A DNA stretch of 64,000 nucleotides from Kaistella solincola. Lineage in GTDB: Bacteria > Bacteroidota > Bacteroidia > Flavobacteriales > Weeksellaceae. The position numbers and the translations under genes were made by a program. The stretch covers positions 120,347 to 184,346 of the forward strand of contig NZ_JSYK01000001.1 in the NCBI RefSeq assembly GCF_000812875.1, read 5' to 3'. Of this stretch, positions 26,993 through 35,758 are shown one piece after another; within the stretch, counting starts at the first letter, position 1; the number at the start of each line of letters is the position of its first letter. Below the pieces are notes generated by a model that worked only from the letters and a program-made list of their open reading frames with translations, had not been told where the DNA came from and did not search any database.

Positions 26993-29122
26993 ATGTTTAC
27001 AATGTTAACAGTCTCGCAGTTTGACCTTCCACTGGAAGATCCTGTACTGAAGTTTTTGGTGGTTTTAATTATTATTCTTTCCGCGCCGCTTCTTCTCAAT
27101 AAAATTAAAGTTCCGCATCTTCTCGGTTTAATTATCGCCGGCGCCGCAGTTGGACCGAACGGTTTTAATGTGCTCACACGCGACAGCAGCATTGTGGTTA
27201 CAGGCACCACGGGATTGCTTTACATTATGTTTTTGGCCGGCTTGGAAATCGATATGGCGGAATTCAAAAAAAACAAGTGGAAAAGTATGGGTTTTGGTGC
27301 TTATACTTTTGTAATTCCGTTTATAATGGGTATTGTGGCTGCGCACTATATCTTAGATTTTAACTGGCTGACTTCATTTTTGTTTGCGAGTTTATTTTCT
27401 TCGCACACTTTAATTTCCTACCCACTTGTTAGCAAATTGGGTGTCGTAAAAAATCGCGCGGTAAATATTACAGTTGGCGGAACCGTGATCACCGACATTG
27501 CCGCGCTTCTTGTTTTAGCAGTTGTCGTTGGGATGACTACCGGGCAGGTAAATGCAGCTTTCTGGACAAAACTTTCAGTCGGAATTATACTTTTCGCAGC
27601 TGCGGTTCTTATTGGTTTTCCTATAATTGCACGGTGGTTTTTTAAGAAAGTCAGCGATAAAATTTCGCAGTATATCTTCGTACTTGTCATGATTTATTTT
27701 GCGGCGCTTTTAGCAGAACTCGCCGGTATTGAAGCCATTATTGGTGCTTTCCTTGCAGGTTTGGCACTAAATAAATTAATCCCGCATACTTCATCCTTAA
27801 TGAACCGTGTGGAATTTGTGGGCAACGCCATTTTTATTCCTTTCTTTTTGATCAGCGTTGGGATGCTCATCGATTTTACGGTTTTTTTCAAAGATTTTGA
27901 AACCATAAAAGTCGCCATTTTAATGATGATCATTTCCATTGGTGGGAAATACCTGGCTTCGGTAGCTACGCAGAAAACCTTTTCCTATTCCAAGGCGGAA
28001 GGCGGTATTATTTTCGGTTTAAGCTCGGCTTCAGCGGCGGCAACTTTAGCAACGGTTACGGTTGGTTATAATATTATCATTGGTGAAACGGACCTGGGCG
28101 AACCCATCCGTTTGCTTGATGAAAGTATTCTGAACGGAAGTATCCTGCTGATTTTGGTTTCGTGTACCATTTCGTCATTTGTGACGCAGAAAAATGCTGA
28201 AGAAATATTGCAACAGGACAACGAAGACACGATGGATGAAACCAATCCTGAAACCGAAAATATTTTAATGGCGATCAACGAAATAGAAACGGTAGAACCC
28301 ATGACCAATCTTGCGTTATTGATCCGTTCCAAAAGCACCGCCGAAAATGTTTTTGCTTTAAATATTATTAACGAAGAAAAAAACGACTCTTCCAAGAAAA
28401 ACGCCGAAAAAATTCTTGAATTAGCTGTACAGGGCGGTGCCGCAACGGATATTAAAATTACGCCGCTTACGCGCTATGACACCGATGTAATTTCCGGAAT
28501 TTCAAATGTGATTAAAGAATATGACATTACCGATTTATTGATTGGTATTTCGGGCAAAAAAGGCTTTTCACCGAGTTTTGTATATAATCTGTATAGCGGA
28601 TATTTGAATAATAAAACCGCAAATGTATTGGTTTATCAGGCGATTCAGCCGGCGTCGACCATCCAGCGGTATTTTGTTATTTTGCCAAAAAATGCCGAAA
28701 AAGAGCCGACTTTTTTCCATTCACTATTAAAAGTGTGGAATATTGCTCGGAATTCCGGTTCGAAAATAGATTTCTACGGAACCGATGAAACCATCGCGGT
28801 GATTGAAAAAATCCGGAAACGGGCGAACATTGAGGCAAGTTTCATTATTTTCAACAACTGGTTTGAAATCAAAAAAGTTTTTGAAAAAATGAAAGACAAC
28901 GATGGTTTGATCATGATTATGGCGAAGCGCAATATGGTTTCCTATCTCCCGCAAATGCAGCGTTTGCCGGATTACCTGAATGACCATTTCCGCGAACGTA
29001 ATTTCCTGCTCATTTATCCATCGCTTCCAAAAGCTGAAGATTACCGGAAAGATACTCGGGACATTGCCAACGCGAAGGACTTTGTGGAAATTGGTAAAAT
29101 AGTTGGCCGGCTTTTCAAATAA
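26993..29122 (+). CDS. Kef-type cation:proton antiporter with C-terminal USP-like domain
   Basis: A 709-residue protein. Residues of about 15-400 form a CPA2-type Na+/H+ or K+/H+ exchanger with some twelve helices; the motif LAGIEAIIGAFLAGLALN near 245 is characteristic. The last 300 residues are soluble and look like one or two universal-stress-protein domains (VEPMTNLALLIRSKS start), probably a cytosolic sensor. It likely controls ion balance or pH. Ion specificity is unknown. It follows the lipoprotein gene by 2 bases; a second Met at codon 4 is possible. Confidence 0.87.
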   Translation: MFTMLTVSQFDLPLEDPVLKFLVVLIIILSAPLLLNKIKVPHLLGLIIAGAAVGPNGFNVLTRDSSIVVTGTTGLLYIMFLAGLEIDMAEFKKNKWKSMGFGAYTFVIPFIMGIVAAHYILDFNWLTSFLFASLFSSHTLISYPLVSKLGVVKNRAVNITVGGTVITDIAALLVLAVVVGMTTGQVNAAFWTKLSVGIILFAAAVLIGFPIIARWFFKKVSDKISQYIFVLVMIYFAALLAELAGIEAIIGAFLAGLALNKLIPHTSSLMNRVEFVGNAIFIPFFLISVGMLIDFTVFFKDFETIKVAILMMIISIGGKYLASVATQKTFSYSKAEGGIIFGLSSASAAATLATVTVGYNIIIGETDLGEPIRLLDESILNGSILLILVSCTISSFVTQKNAEEILQQDNEDTMDETNPETENILMAINEIETVEPMTNLALLIRSKSTAENVFALNIINEEKNDSSKKNAEKILELAVQGGAATDIKITPLTRYDTDVISGISNVIKEYDITDLLIGISGKKGFSPSFVYNLYSGYLNNKTANVLVYQAIQPASTIQRYFVILPKNAEKEPTFFHSLLKVWNIARNSGSKIDFYGTDETIAVIEKIRKRANIEASFIIFNNWFEIKKVFEKMKDNDGLIMIMAKRNMVSYLPQMQRLPDYLNDHFRERNFLLIYPSLPKAEDYRKDTRDIANAKDFVEIGKIVGRLFK

Positions 29123-29124
29123 AA

Positions 29125-29155
29125 AAAGGAGCATTTTTCAATGCTCCTTTTATTT
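29125..29155 (+). terminator. Terminator after the antiporter gene
   Basis: A 10-bp stem AAAGGAGCAT/ATGCTCCTTT (29125-29134 with 29141-29150) and a T-rich tail; may serve the convergent gene too. Confidence 0.8.
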
Positions 29156-29169
29156 TCTAAAAATTGTCG

Positions 29170-29487
29170 TTATATCGGCACAAAAACAACGGCAGCAACT
29201 GCCGCGGCACCCACAAGAAGCGAAGTCAAAACATCTGTTTTTCGCACGGTGCGAACATCAGATTTGTTGATTACCACATCTTCTCCAGATTTCAGCTTGC
29301 CATAAATCTTTTCTTGATCCTGTTTCAGGACTTTCACTTTCCTTGTTCCCTCGTTTGCGGTTTGCACCCGGTACGTATTGTAAAGCTCCAAAGAATTGGT
29401 TCTCATTGGGTGTTGCGGTGTTACCACCAAGGTTTGACATGACGTTAAAAACGTTAGAAATAAAAATATTGGAAGTAGTTTTCTCAT
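29170..29487 (-). CDS. Small lipoprotein with C-terminal hydrophobic segment
   Basis: A 105-residue protein starting at the ATG 29487; the longer frame to 29532 runs into promoter sequence. The signal peptide ends in LTSC (Cys16). The middle is charged and contains KSGEDVVINKSDVRTVRK; the end (SLLVGAAAVAAVVFVPI) is a hydrophobic Gly/Ala-rich tail that could insert into a membrane. The central part resembles short bacterial 'RAM-like' or YgdI-type beta domains only loosely. No function assigned. Confidence 0.7.
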   Translation of the reverse strand: MRKLLPIFLFLTFLTSCQTLVVTPQHPMRTNSLELYNTYRVQTANEGTRKVKVLKQDQEKIYGKLKSGEDVVINKSDVRTVRKTDVLTSLLVGAAAVAAVVFVPI

Positions 29488-29504
29488 TTTAAAAATATTT
29501 TTTG

Positions 29505-29532
29505 CAAATCTAAGAAATAAAAATCTTACCAA
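29505..29532 (-). promoter_or_regulatory. Promoter of the small lipoprotein gene
   Basis: On the minus strand TTG (29532-29530), 17-base spacer, TAGATTTG (29512-29505). The ATG is 17 bases further. Full match to the Bacteroidota consensus. Confidence 0.7.
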
Positions 29533-29558
29533 AAATGCAACATTATGTTAAATTTGTA

Positions 29559-30764
29559 TTAAAGATTTAAAGCCTTGGAAATCAGCCAACTTTCGCTCCA
29601 ACACGCCTGAAAATTGAAGCCGCCGGTTACTGCATCAATATTTAAAACCTCACCGGCGATAAAAAAATTGGGAAGAATTTTAGATTCCATTGTTTTGAAG
29701 TTGATTTCTTTCAGCTCCACGCCGCCCGCGGCGACAAATTCATCCTTATAAGTTGACTTTCCGGTAACCTGCATTTTGTTTTCGCAGAGATTTTCCAGAA
29801 TTTTTGCCATTTCAGGTCCGGAAATTTGTGAAATATTTTTATTTAAATCTATTTTTGAAAGCCACAGAATGCGGTGCCAGAAACGCGTAGTGATGTCGAA
29901 AATTTTCGAGCTTCCGATGTTCTTTTTTGGATTTTCTTTTTTGAAGTTGACGATGATTTCTTCCGCTGTTTCCTTTTCAAGACCTAAGAAATTCACCACG
30001 ATTTCAAATTTATATTTCAAATCTGCTAATTCGCGCGCCTTCCACGCGGAAATTTTCAAAATCGCCGGACCGGAAAGTCCCCAGTGTGTAATCAGCATCG
30101 GACCAGATTCTTCCATTTTCAGCTGCGGAATCGAAACTTCGGCATTTGCGAAACTGGTTCCCATCAAATCCTTTAAAGTTTCATTTTTGATGTTGAACGT
30201 GAAAAGCGACGGTACCAAATCCACGATTTTATGACCGAGATTTTGAAGTAATTTTAAAGATTTTGGAGAACTTCCGGTGGTAAAAATCACGTAATCAGCG
30301 GCATATTTTTCTGTGTTCGTCGTTACCAAATATTGGTTTTCATTTTTTTCGATGTCGAGGACAACGGATTTGGTACGAACTTCAAAACCTTTTTTCTGAA
30401 CTTCGTTCACCATTGCATTAATAACAGTTTGCGACGAATTGCTTTCCGGAAAAATACGGTTATCAGCTTCGATTTTTAAGGGAACATTTCGGTTTTCAAA
30501 CCATTCCATAGTGTCGCCCGGTTGAAATTTATGAAAAACGCTGAGCAGTTCTTTATTTCCGCGCGGATAAAAATTAACCAATTCGCGCGGATCGAAGCAG
30601 GCGTGCGCAACATTGCAGCGACCACCGCCCGAGATTTTCACTTTCTGCAAAACATCAGAATTCTGTTCTAAAATGGTTACTATAAATTTGGTTTCATCGA
30701 GGTTTGCCGCACAGAAAAATCCTGCTGCGCCGCCGCCGATAATAATGATTTGCTTTTTTTCCAT
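29559..30764 (-). CDS. FAD-dependent oxidoreductase, HI0933/YhiN family
   Basis: A 401-residue flavoprotein. The N-terminus has the dinucleotide-binding IIIIGGGAAGFFCAANL, followed by KISGGGRCNVAH, a hallmark of the HI0933 family. The C-terminus carries the matching FAD motif (FFIAGEVLNIDAVTGGFNFQ). The substrate of this widespread family is unknown. The ATG at 30764 is chosen because it starts directly at the FAD fold; the frame upstream to 30830 is not conserved-looking. A TATTTTTG box on the minus strand (30826-30819) is a likely promoter. Confidence 0.88.
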   Translation of the reverse strand: MEKKQIIIIGGGAAGFFCAANLDETKFIVTILEQNSDVLQKVKISGGGRCNVAHACFDPRELVNFYPRGNKELLSVFHKFQPGDTMEWFENRNVPLKIEADNRIFPESNSSQTVINAMVNEVQKKGFEVRTKSVVLDIEKNENQYLVTTNTEKYAADYVIFTTGSSPKSLKLLQNLGHKIVDLVPSLFTFNIKNETLKDLMGTSFANAEVSIPQLKMEESGPMLITHWGLSGPAILKISAWKARELADLKYKFEIVVNFLGLEKETAEEIIVNFKKENPKKNIGSSKIFDITTRFWHRILWLSKIDLNKNISQISGPEMAKILENLCENKMQVTGKSTYKDEFVAAGGVELKEINFKTMESKILPNFFIAGEVLNIDAVTGGFNFQACWSESWLISKALNL

Positions 30765-30884
30765 AAAATAACCGTTAGAATCTGAAAGCCTGAAATAAAA
30801 ATTCGGCCTTATTTGGTGCAAAAATACCATTTTTCTAACCCATCATTATTGCTTAATTTTGGGAATTATAAAATAACCTGGTTT

Positions 30885-30968
30885 CGATACGCAGCCCGCG
30901 CCCCGGCTTGAGTGGAGCTCTCCGCCGCGGCGGAAGCGGGAACGGAAGACGGAACAAGGCGCCCAAAA
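30885..30968. repeat. GC-rich palindromic intergenic element
   Basis: A block of about 85 bases, far richer in G+C than its surroundings, with a perfect 14-base palindrome TCCGCCGCGGCGGA (30921-30934) at its centre. The arms read CCCCGGCTTGAGTGG and GAAGCGGGAACGGAAGAC. It lies between the FAD protein promoter and the thioesterase gene and looks like a dispersed intergenic repeat. Confidence 0.5.
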
Positions 30969-30983
30969 AAAATTCATAAAAAT

Positions 30984-31523
30984 ATGTCTGATTTTCATTA
31001 TAAATTTGAGGTTCGCTGGAGCGACATCGACGCAAATAAGCATCTCGCCAATTCTTCTTACGTAGAATATTGCGCGCAAACGCGGATGGCTTTTATGCGC
31101 ACGCACAAAATGGGCCTTAAAGAGCTGAGTTACTGGGGAATTGGTCCGGTAATTCTGCATGAACGGTATTCGTTTTTCAAAGAAATTTATGCTGATCAAA
31201 CGGTTTTTGTAACCGCAGAAATTTCCGGCATGTCGGAAGATGCGAGCATTTACCAGTTTGTACATAAATTTTATCTGCCAGACGGCACGCATTGCGCCAC
31301 CGCCGAAGCAACCGGCGTTTGGATCGACACGATGCTGAGAAAATCTACCACACCGCCGGATGATATCCTGGAAGTTTTGGAAGAGTTTAAAAGCGAAAAT
31401 GTAACCATGCTTACGCGTGCAGATTTGAAAAATTTGCCGTTCAAACCGGAAAATATTGAGCCCTTTCATAAGCACGGAACTTTTACCTGGAAAAGGAAGA
31501 ATGATGAAAAAACGCCCGAATAG
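30984..31523 (+). CDS. Acyl-CoA thioesterase, hotdog fold
   Basis: A 179-residue protein of the 4-hydroxybenzoyl-CoA thioesterase type. The signature is FEVRWSDIDANKHLANSSYVEY, with the catalytic Asp of the DxNxHLxNxxY pattern; a long hotdog helix and five strands follow. It hydrolyses an acyl-thioester, substrate unknown. The open frame extends to 30912 through the GC-rich repeat element; the ATG at 30984 is preferred because it starts the domain. ThiL follows after 35 bases. Confidence 0.85.
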   Translation: MSDFHYKFEVRWSDIDANKHLANSSYVEYCAQTRMAFMRTHKMGLKELSYWGIGPVILHERYSFFKEIYADQTVFVTAEISGMSEDASIYQFVHKFYLPDGTHCATAEATGVWIDTMLRKSTTPPDDILEVLEEFKSENVTMLTRADLKNLPFKPENIEPFHKHGTFTWKRKNDEKTPE

Positions 31524-31558
31524 CGGCGAATTTTTCTGAAAATAAAAATAAAAAAATT

Positions 31559-32617
31559 ATGCTGGAAGATAAAAATTTGGAGCTCACGCCTATTTCTGCG
31601 TACGGAGAATTTGGCTTGATCAAACACCTCACCGAAAACTTTAGTTTTGAAAATACCTCCACGGAAATTTCCATTGGTGATGACGGCGCGGTGATTAATC
31701 CGGAAAACCAAAAAGTGGTTTTAACCACGGATATTTTAGCCGAAGGTGTACATTTTAATCTCGGTTATGTGCCGCTGAAACATTTGGGTTATAAAGCCGT
31801 CGTGGTAAACCTGAGCGATATTGCTGCGATGAATGCAAAACCGACACAAATTTTGGTCGCAATTGCAGCTTCAAACCGTTTTCCGGTGGAAGCTTTGGAA
31901 GAGATATACGCCGGAATTTCGCTGGCGTGTAAACATTATAATGTAGATTTAGTTGGTGGTGACACCACGAGTTCAAATTCAGGTTTGATCATCAATATTA
32001 CGGCTGTTGGTCTGGAAGTTTCTGAAAAAATAGTGACCCGAAGCGGCGCAAAAGTTAATGATTTACTTGTCGTAACGGGAGATTTGGGCGGCGCTTATAT
32101 GGGACTACAGATTTTGGAGCGCGAACATTCGGTTTTTTTAGCAAATCCGAATATGCAGCCGGAAATGGAAGGTTACGATTATATTCTGGAAAGACAGCTG
32201 AAGCCTGAAGCGCGGACTGACATTAAAAAAACTTTGGAAGAGCTGGACATCAAACCAACTTCCATGATTGATATTTCGGACGGTTTGTCATCGGAAACAT
32301 TGCATCTTTCTGATCAAAGTAAAGTTGGTTTCCGGATTTATGAAGAGAAAGTTCCGATGGATTCTCTCACCATTTCCACGGCGGAGGAATTAAATTTAAA
32401 TCCCATCATGTGCGCATTAAGCGGCGGTGAAGATTATGAATTGCTTTTCACCATTTCACCAAACGATTTTGAGAAGATCAAAAATCACCCGGATTTCACG
32501 TTGATTGGTCATGCCGTAGATTTGGATCAGGGAAATTTCCTTGTAGCGCGCGGAAGTAATGAGTTAATTGCGCTTAATGCCCAGGGCTGGGACGCTTTCC
32601 TGAATCGCGGAAAATAG
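31559..32617 (+). CDS. thiL: Thiamine-monophosphate kinase
   Basis: A 352-residue ThiL, which makes thiamine diphosphate from thiamine monophosphate and ATP. Motifs: GDDGAVINPEN, TTDILAEGVHF, the metal-binding VGGDTTSS, and MIDISDGLSSE, with the SGGEDYELLFT segment near the C-terminus. Other thi genes are not in the window. It ends before a strong terminator shared with the ribosomal protein genes opposite. Confidence 0.95.
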   Translation: MLEDKNLELTPISAYGEFGLIKHLTENFSFENTSTEISIGDDGAVINPENQKVVLTTDILAEGVHFNLGYVPLKHLGYKAVVVNLSDIAAMNAKPTQILVAIAASNRFPVEALEEIYAGISLACKHYNVDLVGGDTTSSNSGLIINITAVGLEVSEKIVTRSGAKVNDLLVVTGDLGGAYMGLQILEREHSVFLANPNMQPEMEGYDYILERQLKPEARTDIKKTLEELDIKPTSMIDISDGLSSETLHLSDQSKVGFRIYEEKVPMDSLTISTAEELNLNPIMCALSGGEDYELLFTISPNDFEKIKNHPDFTLIGHAVDLDQGNFLVARGSNELIALNAQGWDAFLNRGK

Positions 32618-32644
32618 AAAAAAAGGCCGTTTTAGCAGCAAAAA

Positions 32645-32676
32645 AAATCCCAATCTTGCGATTGGGATTTTTTATA
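32645..32676. terminator. Bidirectional terminator between thiL and rpmA
   Basis: A 10-bp stem AAATCCCAAT (32645-32654) with ATTGGGATTT (32661-32670), loop of six, flanked by A run and T run so that it works for both convergent units. Confidence 0.9.
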
Positions 32677-32693
32677 TTTTAAAACACTTTTTG

Positions 32694-32951
32694 TTAAGCG
32701 TTCGGTTCAATAGATACAAATGATCTGTCGTTTGCTTTCTTTCTGAAAACTACTTTACCATCAACTAACGCGTGCAAAGTATGGTCTTTCCCCATACCTA
32801 CGTTTTCACCAGGATGGTGTTGTGTACCTCTTTGTCTCACGATAATGTTACCGGCAATAGCTTCTTGACCTCCGAAAATCTTAACACCTAATCTTTTAGA
32901 ATGCGATTCTCTACCGTTTTTGGAACTACCAACTCCTTTCTTATGTGCCAT
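32694..32951 (-). CDS. rpmA: 50S ribosomal protein L27
   Basis: An 85-residue L27. It begins [16 protein letters not shown] and has the [21 protein letters not shown] core. The N-terminal arm, which reaches the peptidyl-transferase centre, starts directly at the mature sequence with no cleavable extension like that of the Firmicutes. It is the second gene of the rplU-rpmA unit. Confidence 0.97.
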   Translation of the reverse strand: MAHKKGVGSSKNGRESHSKRLGVKIFGGQEAIAGNIIVRQRGTQHHPGENVGMGKDHTLHALVDGKVVFRKKANDRSFVSIEPNA

Positions 32952-32977
32952 TTTATTTTAAGGTTTTTGGGTTAAAA

Positions 32978-33391
32978 TTATTCAGCGCTTTCGCTGGTTT
33001 GGGTTTCTGTAGCTACAGGCTCAGTTGCTGCTGCTTCTTTTTTGGCTTTCGGTGCAGCTTTTTTCTCTTTTTTGTTGTTATCAAAACCAGTGATACCGGT
33101 GATAACGATTTGAGTTAAAGACTGTCTGTGACCGTTTTTCTTTTCGTAACCTTTTCTTCTTTTTTTCTTGAAAATGATAACTTTATCAGCTTTTACGTGA
33201 TCAAGAATTTCAGCATCAACAGTGATACCGCTTACAGCTGGGGCGCCGATGGTTGTAGAACCGTTTACAGTTAAAAGAACTTTATCGAAAGAAACTTTTC
33301 CTCCTTTATCGCCTTTCAAACGGTTTACAAACAACTTTTGGTCTTGCTCAACTTTATATTGAAGCCCTGCTATTTCTACAATTGCAAACAT
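32978..33391 (-). CDS. rplU: 50S ribosomal protein L21 with charged C-terminal tail
   Basis: A 137-residue L21. The core (1-103) has FAIVEIAGLQYKVEQDQKL and the KKRRKGYEKKNGHRQSLTQI rRNA-binding end. About 30 extra residues at the C-terminus are Lys/Ala- then Glu/Thr-rich, probably disordered; such tails are usual in this group. It lies 26 bases before rpmA in the classical pair. Confidence 0.96.
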   Translation of the reverse strand: MFAIVEIAGLQYKVEQDQKLFVNRLKGDKGGKVSFDKVLLTVNGSTTIGAPAVSGITVDAEILDHVKADKVIIFKKKRRKGYEKKNGHRQSLTQIVITGITGFDNNKKEKKAAPKAKKEAAATEPVATETQTSESAE

Positions 33392-33423
33392 TGTTTATAA
33401 ATTTTGTTAGTTAATTCGAGGTG

Positions 33424-33456
33424 CAAAAATAAGAAATTATTTCGAGTTATCCACAA
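33424..33456 (-). promoter_or_regulatory. Promoter of rplU-rpmA
   Basis: Minus strand: TTG (33456-33454), 22-base spacer, TATTTTTG (33431-33424), 32 bases before the rplU ATG. Confidence 0.7.
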
Positions 33457-33560
33457 CGCAGCAAAAAATTTCGCAGCAGATTTAATTTCAGGGAGTTGAA
33501 CGGATTTAATAAAATTGAACTCATTTAAAAAATAACCGGCTAAATAGGCATTTTTTTAAG

Positions 33561-33568
33561 TATTTTTG
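33561..33568 (+). promoter_or_regulatory. -7 box of the acyltransferase gene
   Basis: TATTTTTG, 17 bases before the ATG at 33586; no clear -33 element. Confidence 0.45.
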
Positions 33569-33585
33569 ATTTTCAGTAACCGCTT

Positions 33586-34677
33586 ATGAAAAGAGATCTT
33601 TATATTGATTTTGCAAAAGGTTTTGCCACACTTTCTATCATATTCATCCACACTGTGTTTTGGTCCGGGCAATATTATGTACCGACAGAAGTTCGCGTGC
33701 TCTCTTTGCTCATTGATGTTCCATTATTTTATGCTTTAAGCGGTTTAACCTCCGGCGGAAATGTTGAAAAAACCCTGTACCGACTGCTAAAACTGCAGAT
33801 CACCTACATGATTTTCGTGACTTTTCTCTTTTTTCTCGATTATCTCTTTAAAGTTTTCGGACTGAATTTTTTCGGCCTTGAATGGATGAAAAATTTCTAT
33901 TCAACTTTCGGAACTAAATATGTCCCAAACAATATTTCCCCAGTTCCACAATGGCAAAATCTCGGAAACTGGTATCTTCACCAATATACCAATGCGGATA
34001 CTTTTCCTGTGGTAATGGGAAGTTTTTGGTATCTGAAAGTCTACTTTATTCTGACGGTTTTTGGCGTTTTAATCTTAAGATTTTTTTCAAAACACGTCAA
34101 TTGGTTTATCGCGATTTGTTTTGGTTTGACGCTGATTTTCAACTTACTGCCGCATTACTATCCGACCGGACAAGTTGGTTATGTCGCATTTTACCTCGGA
34201 ATATTTTTGGTGGCGAACCAGCTGAAAGGCAAAAAAATCCCCACGAAATGGATTCCTTTTCTCTACGGAATTTTATTCCTTATTTTAATTCTGCTCTTCT
34301 GGAATTACGGTAAAGATTTATTTTTAAGAATGAACAAAATGAAATTTCCGCCCAAATTGCTCTATATTTTTTGGTCGGGGTTTTCGCTGCTCACGCTTTT
34401 GGTTTTGTACAATCGCCTGAAAATCGGAAAAAACAATTTCATCACCTATATCGGCAAAAACGCTATTTTCTACTATTTTGCGCAGGGCATGAGTTCATCT
34501 TTAATCTATTTCATTGTTGTTCCGCTTCAGGAGAAGCTGCCGTGGGGCGCATTTTTACTGATTATGTTTTTGCTGAATTTTGGTTTAGCAGTTGCCATCG
34601 CGGAAGGTTTGAAAAAATTGGACGTTTTAGGCTGGAAAATTTTAGAATTTCTGCGTAAAAAAACTGCTTCAGCATAA
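33586..34677 (+). CDS. Acyltransferase 3 family membrane protein
   Basis: A 363-residue protein with about ten transmembrane helices. The N-terminal RDLYIDFAKGFATLSIIFIHT carries the family pattern (xxDxxKGxA...H) with the catalytic-type His in the first helix. Members transfer acyl groups to sugars or lipids at the membrane; the acceptor is not known. It stands alone and its stop lies within the following terminator hairpin. Confidence 0.82.
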   Translation: MKRDLYIDFAKGFATLSIIFIHTVFWSGQYYVPTEVRVLSLLIDVPLFYALSGLTSGGNVEKTLYRLLKLQITYMIFVTFLFFLDYLFKVFGLNFFGLEWMKNFYSTFGTKYVPNNISPVPQWQNLGNWYLHQYTNADTFPVVMGSFWYLKVYFILTVFGVLILRFFSKHVNWFIAICFGLTLIFNLLPHYYPTGQVGYVAFYLGIFLVANQLKGKKIPTKWIPFLYGILFLILILLFWNYGKDLFLRMNKMKFPPKLLYIFWSGFSLLTLLVLYNRLKIGKNNFITYIGKNAIFYYFAQGMSSSLIYFIVVPLQEKLPWGAFLLIMFLLNFGLAVAIAEGLKKLDVLGWKILEFLRKKTASA

Positions 34678-34692
34678 CCGAAGCAGTTTCAT
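34661..34692. terminator. Terminator hairpin between convergent genes
   Basis: A 10-bp stem AAACTGCTTC (34661-34670) with GAAGCAGTTT (34680-34689); the stem includes the last codons of the acyltransferase gene. Confidence 0.75.
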
Positions 34693-34708
34693 ATTGAGAG
34701 AAAAGAAA

Positions 34709-34951
34709 TTAGTCTCTTCTATTTCCGCGCGCTACCACCGCAATCAGGATAATTAACAAAATCGCACCAATTACCCAATAAAGCGGGTTGGTAAACCATT
34801 CTTCAGTGCTGGTAGTTTTTGTTGTCGTTACATCAACACCCACGTCAGGAGTATTTGTGGTTGTTTGCGCAAATGTCATCACGCTGAAAAAGAAAGTCAA
34901 TACGAAAATTCCGAATTTTTCAAATCTGTTTGTTAATGCTGTTGTGTTCAT
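34709..34951 (-). CDS. Small exported membrane protein, 80 residues
   Basis: A short protein with an N-terminal signal sequence (cleavage likely after TFA, before QTTTN), a Thr/Val-rich mature stretch, one transmembrane helix (YWVIGAILLIILIAVVA) and a basic end (RGNRRD). This gives an N-out, C-in single-span protein of about 50 residues. No family is recognised. The stand-alone gene with its own terminator and a clear signal/anchor layout supports it being real. Confidence 0.65.
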   Translation of the reverse strand: MNTTALTNRFEKFGIFVLTFFFSVMTFAQTTTNTPDVGVDVTTTKTTSTEEWFTNPLYWVIGAILLIILIAVVARGNRRD

Positions 34952-35084
34952 AATTTATTTTTTTAATGTTAATTTCTATTTATTCAACATTTATGCCACC
35001 AGAAAACCGATATGGTAAATATACTTAAAATTTTTTACGATATCAAGAACTTTGGCGAACATAATTCGCTGTGCTTTAAATTAT

Positions 35085-35092
35085 TAAATTTG
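35085..35092 (+). promoter_or_regulatory. -7 box of miaE
   Basis: TAAATTTG, 13 bases before the ATG at 35106; no -33 TTG at the usual distance. Confidence 0.5.
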
Positions 35093-35105
35093 TAAAAAAT
35101 TCATC

Positions 35106-35687
35106 ATGTTCAAATTAAGATTGCTCACCGATCCGCGCTGGGCAAATATTGCAGAAGGTAACCTGGAAGAAATACTTACCGATCACGCCTGGTGTGAGCA
35201 AAAAGCGACTTCCAATGCCATTTCGCTTATCACCATGCTGCCTGAATACCCTACGATTATTACGGAACTTATAAAAATCGCGCAGGAAGAGCTGGAGCAT
35301 TTTCAAATGGTGCACGAAATCATTAAAGCACGCGGCTACGAATTTGGCCGCGAGCGAAAAGACGATTATGTAGGTCAGCTTTTAAAATTTATCCGCCAGG
35401 GCGGAACGCGCGATGAGCGAATTATCGACAGAATGCTTTTTGCCGCGATAATTGAAGCACGCAGCTGTGAGCGTTTCCGCGTCCTTACCGAAAACATTAA
35501 AGACGAAGAATTGAAAATCTTCTATAAAGAGCTCATGATTTCTGAAGCCAATCATTACACCACTTTCATTGGTTTTGCCCGAAAACTTGGAGATCCCGAA
35601 ACGGTGAACAAACGCTGGGAAGAATGGCTGGATTATGAAGCTGAAATCATAAAATCGTACGGAAAAAAAGAAAGCATCCACGGCTAA
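35106..35687 (+). CDS. miaE: tRNA-(ms2io6A)-hydroxylase
   Basis: A 193-residue MiaE, a carboxylate-bridged di-iron enzyme of ferritin-like fold that hydroxylates the isopentenyl group of ms2i6A37 in tRNA, using O2. Iron-ligand motifs are EELEHFQMVHE in the second helix and EARSCERF and SEANHYTTF later. The family is typical of bacteria that make the ms2io6A form. It is a single gene between unrelated neighbours. Confidence 0.92.
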   Translation: MFKLRLLTDPRWANIAEGNLEEILTDHAWCEQKATSNAISLITMLPEYPTIITELIKIAQEELEHFQMVHEIIKARGYEFGRERKDDYVGQLLKFIRQGGTRDERIIDRMLFAAIIEARSCERFRVLTENIKDEELKIFYKELMISEANHYTTFIGFARKLGDPETVNKRWEEWLDYEAEIIKSYGKKESIHG

Positions 35688-35758
35688 AATTTCCCATTAA
35701 AAAAGCTAAATTTTGCCTATTTTTACCGGTAGAATTTTAGTATTTCCTACGAAAGCAG

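Noticed and set aside
29549..29556. Plus-strand TAAATTTG box
   Set aside because: Points into the antisense strand of the FAD protein gene with no gene or terminator downstream; probably chance in AT-rich DNA.
30846..31475. Minus-strand 209-residue frame
   Set aside because: Antisense to the thioesterase, whose own sequence has a clear hotdog signature.
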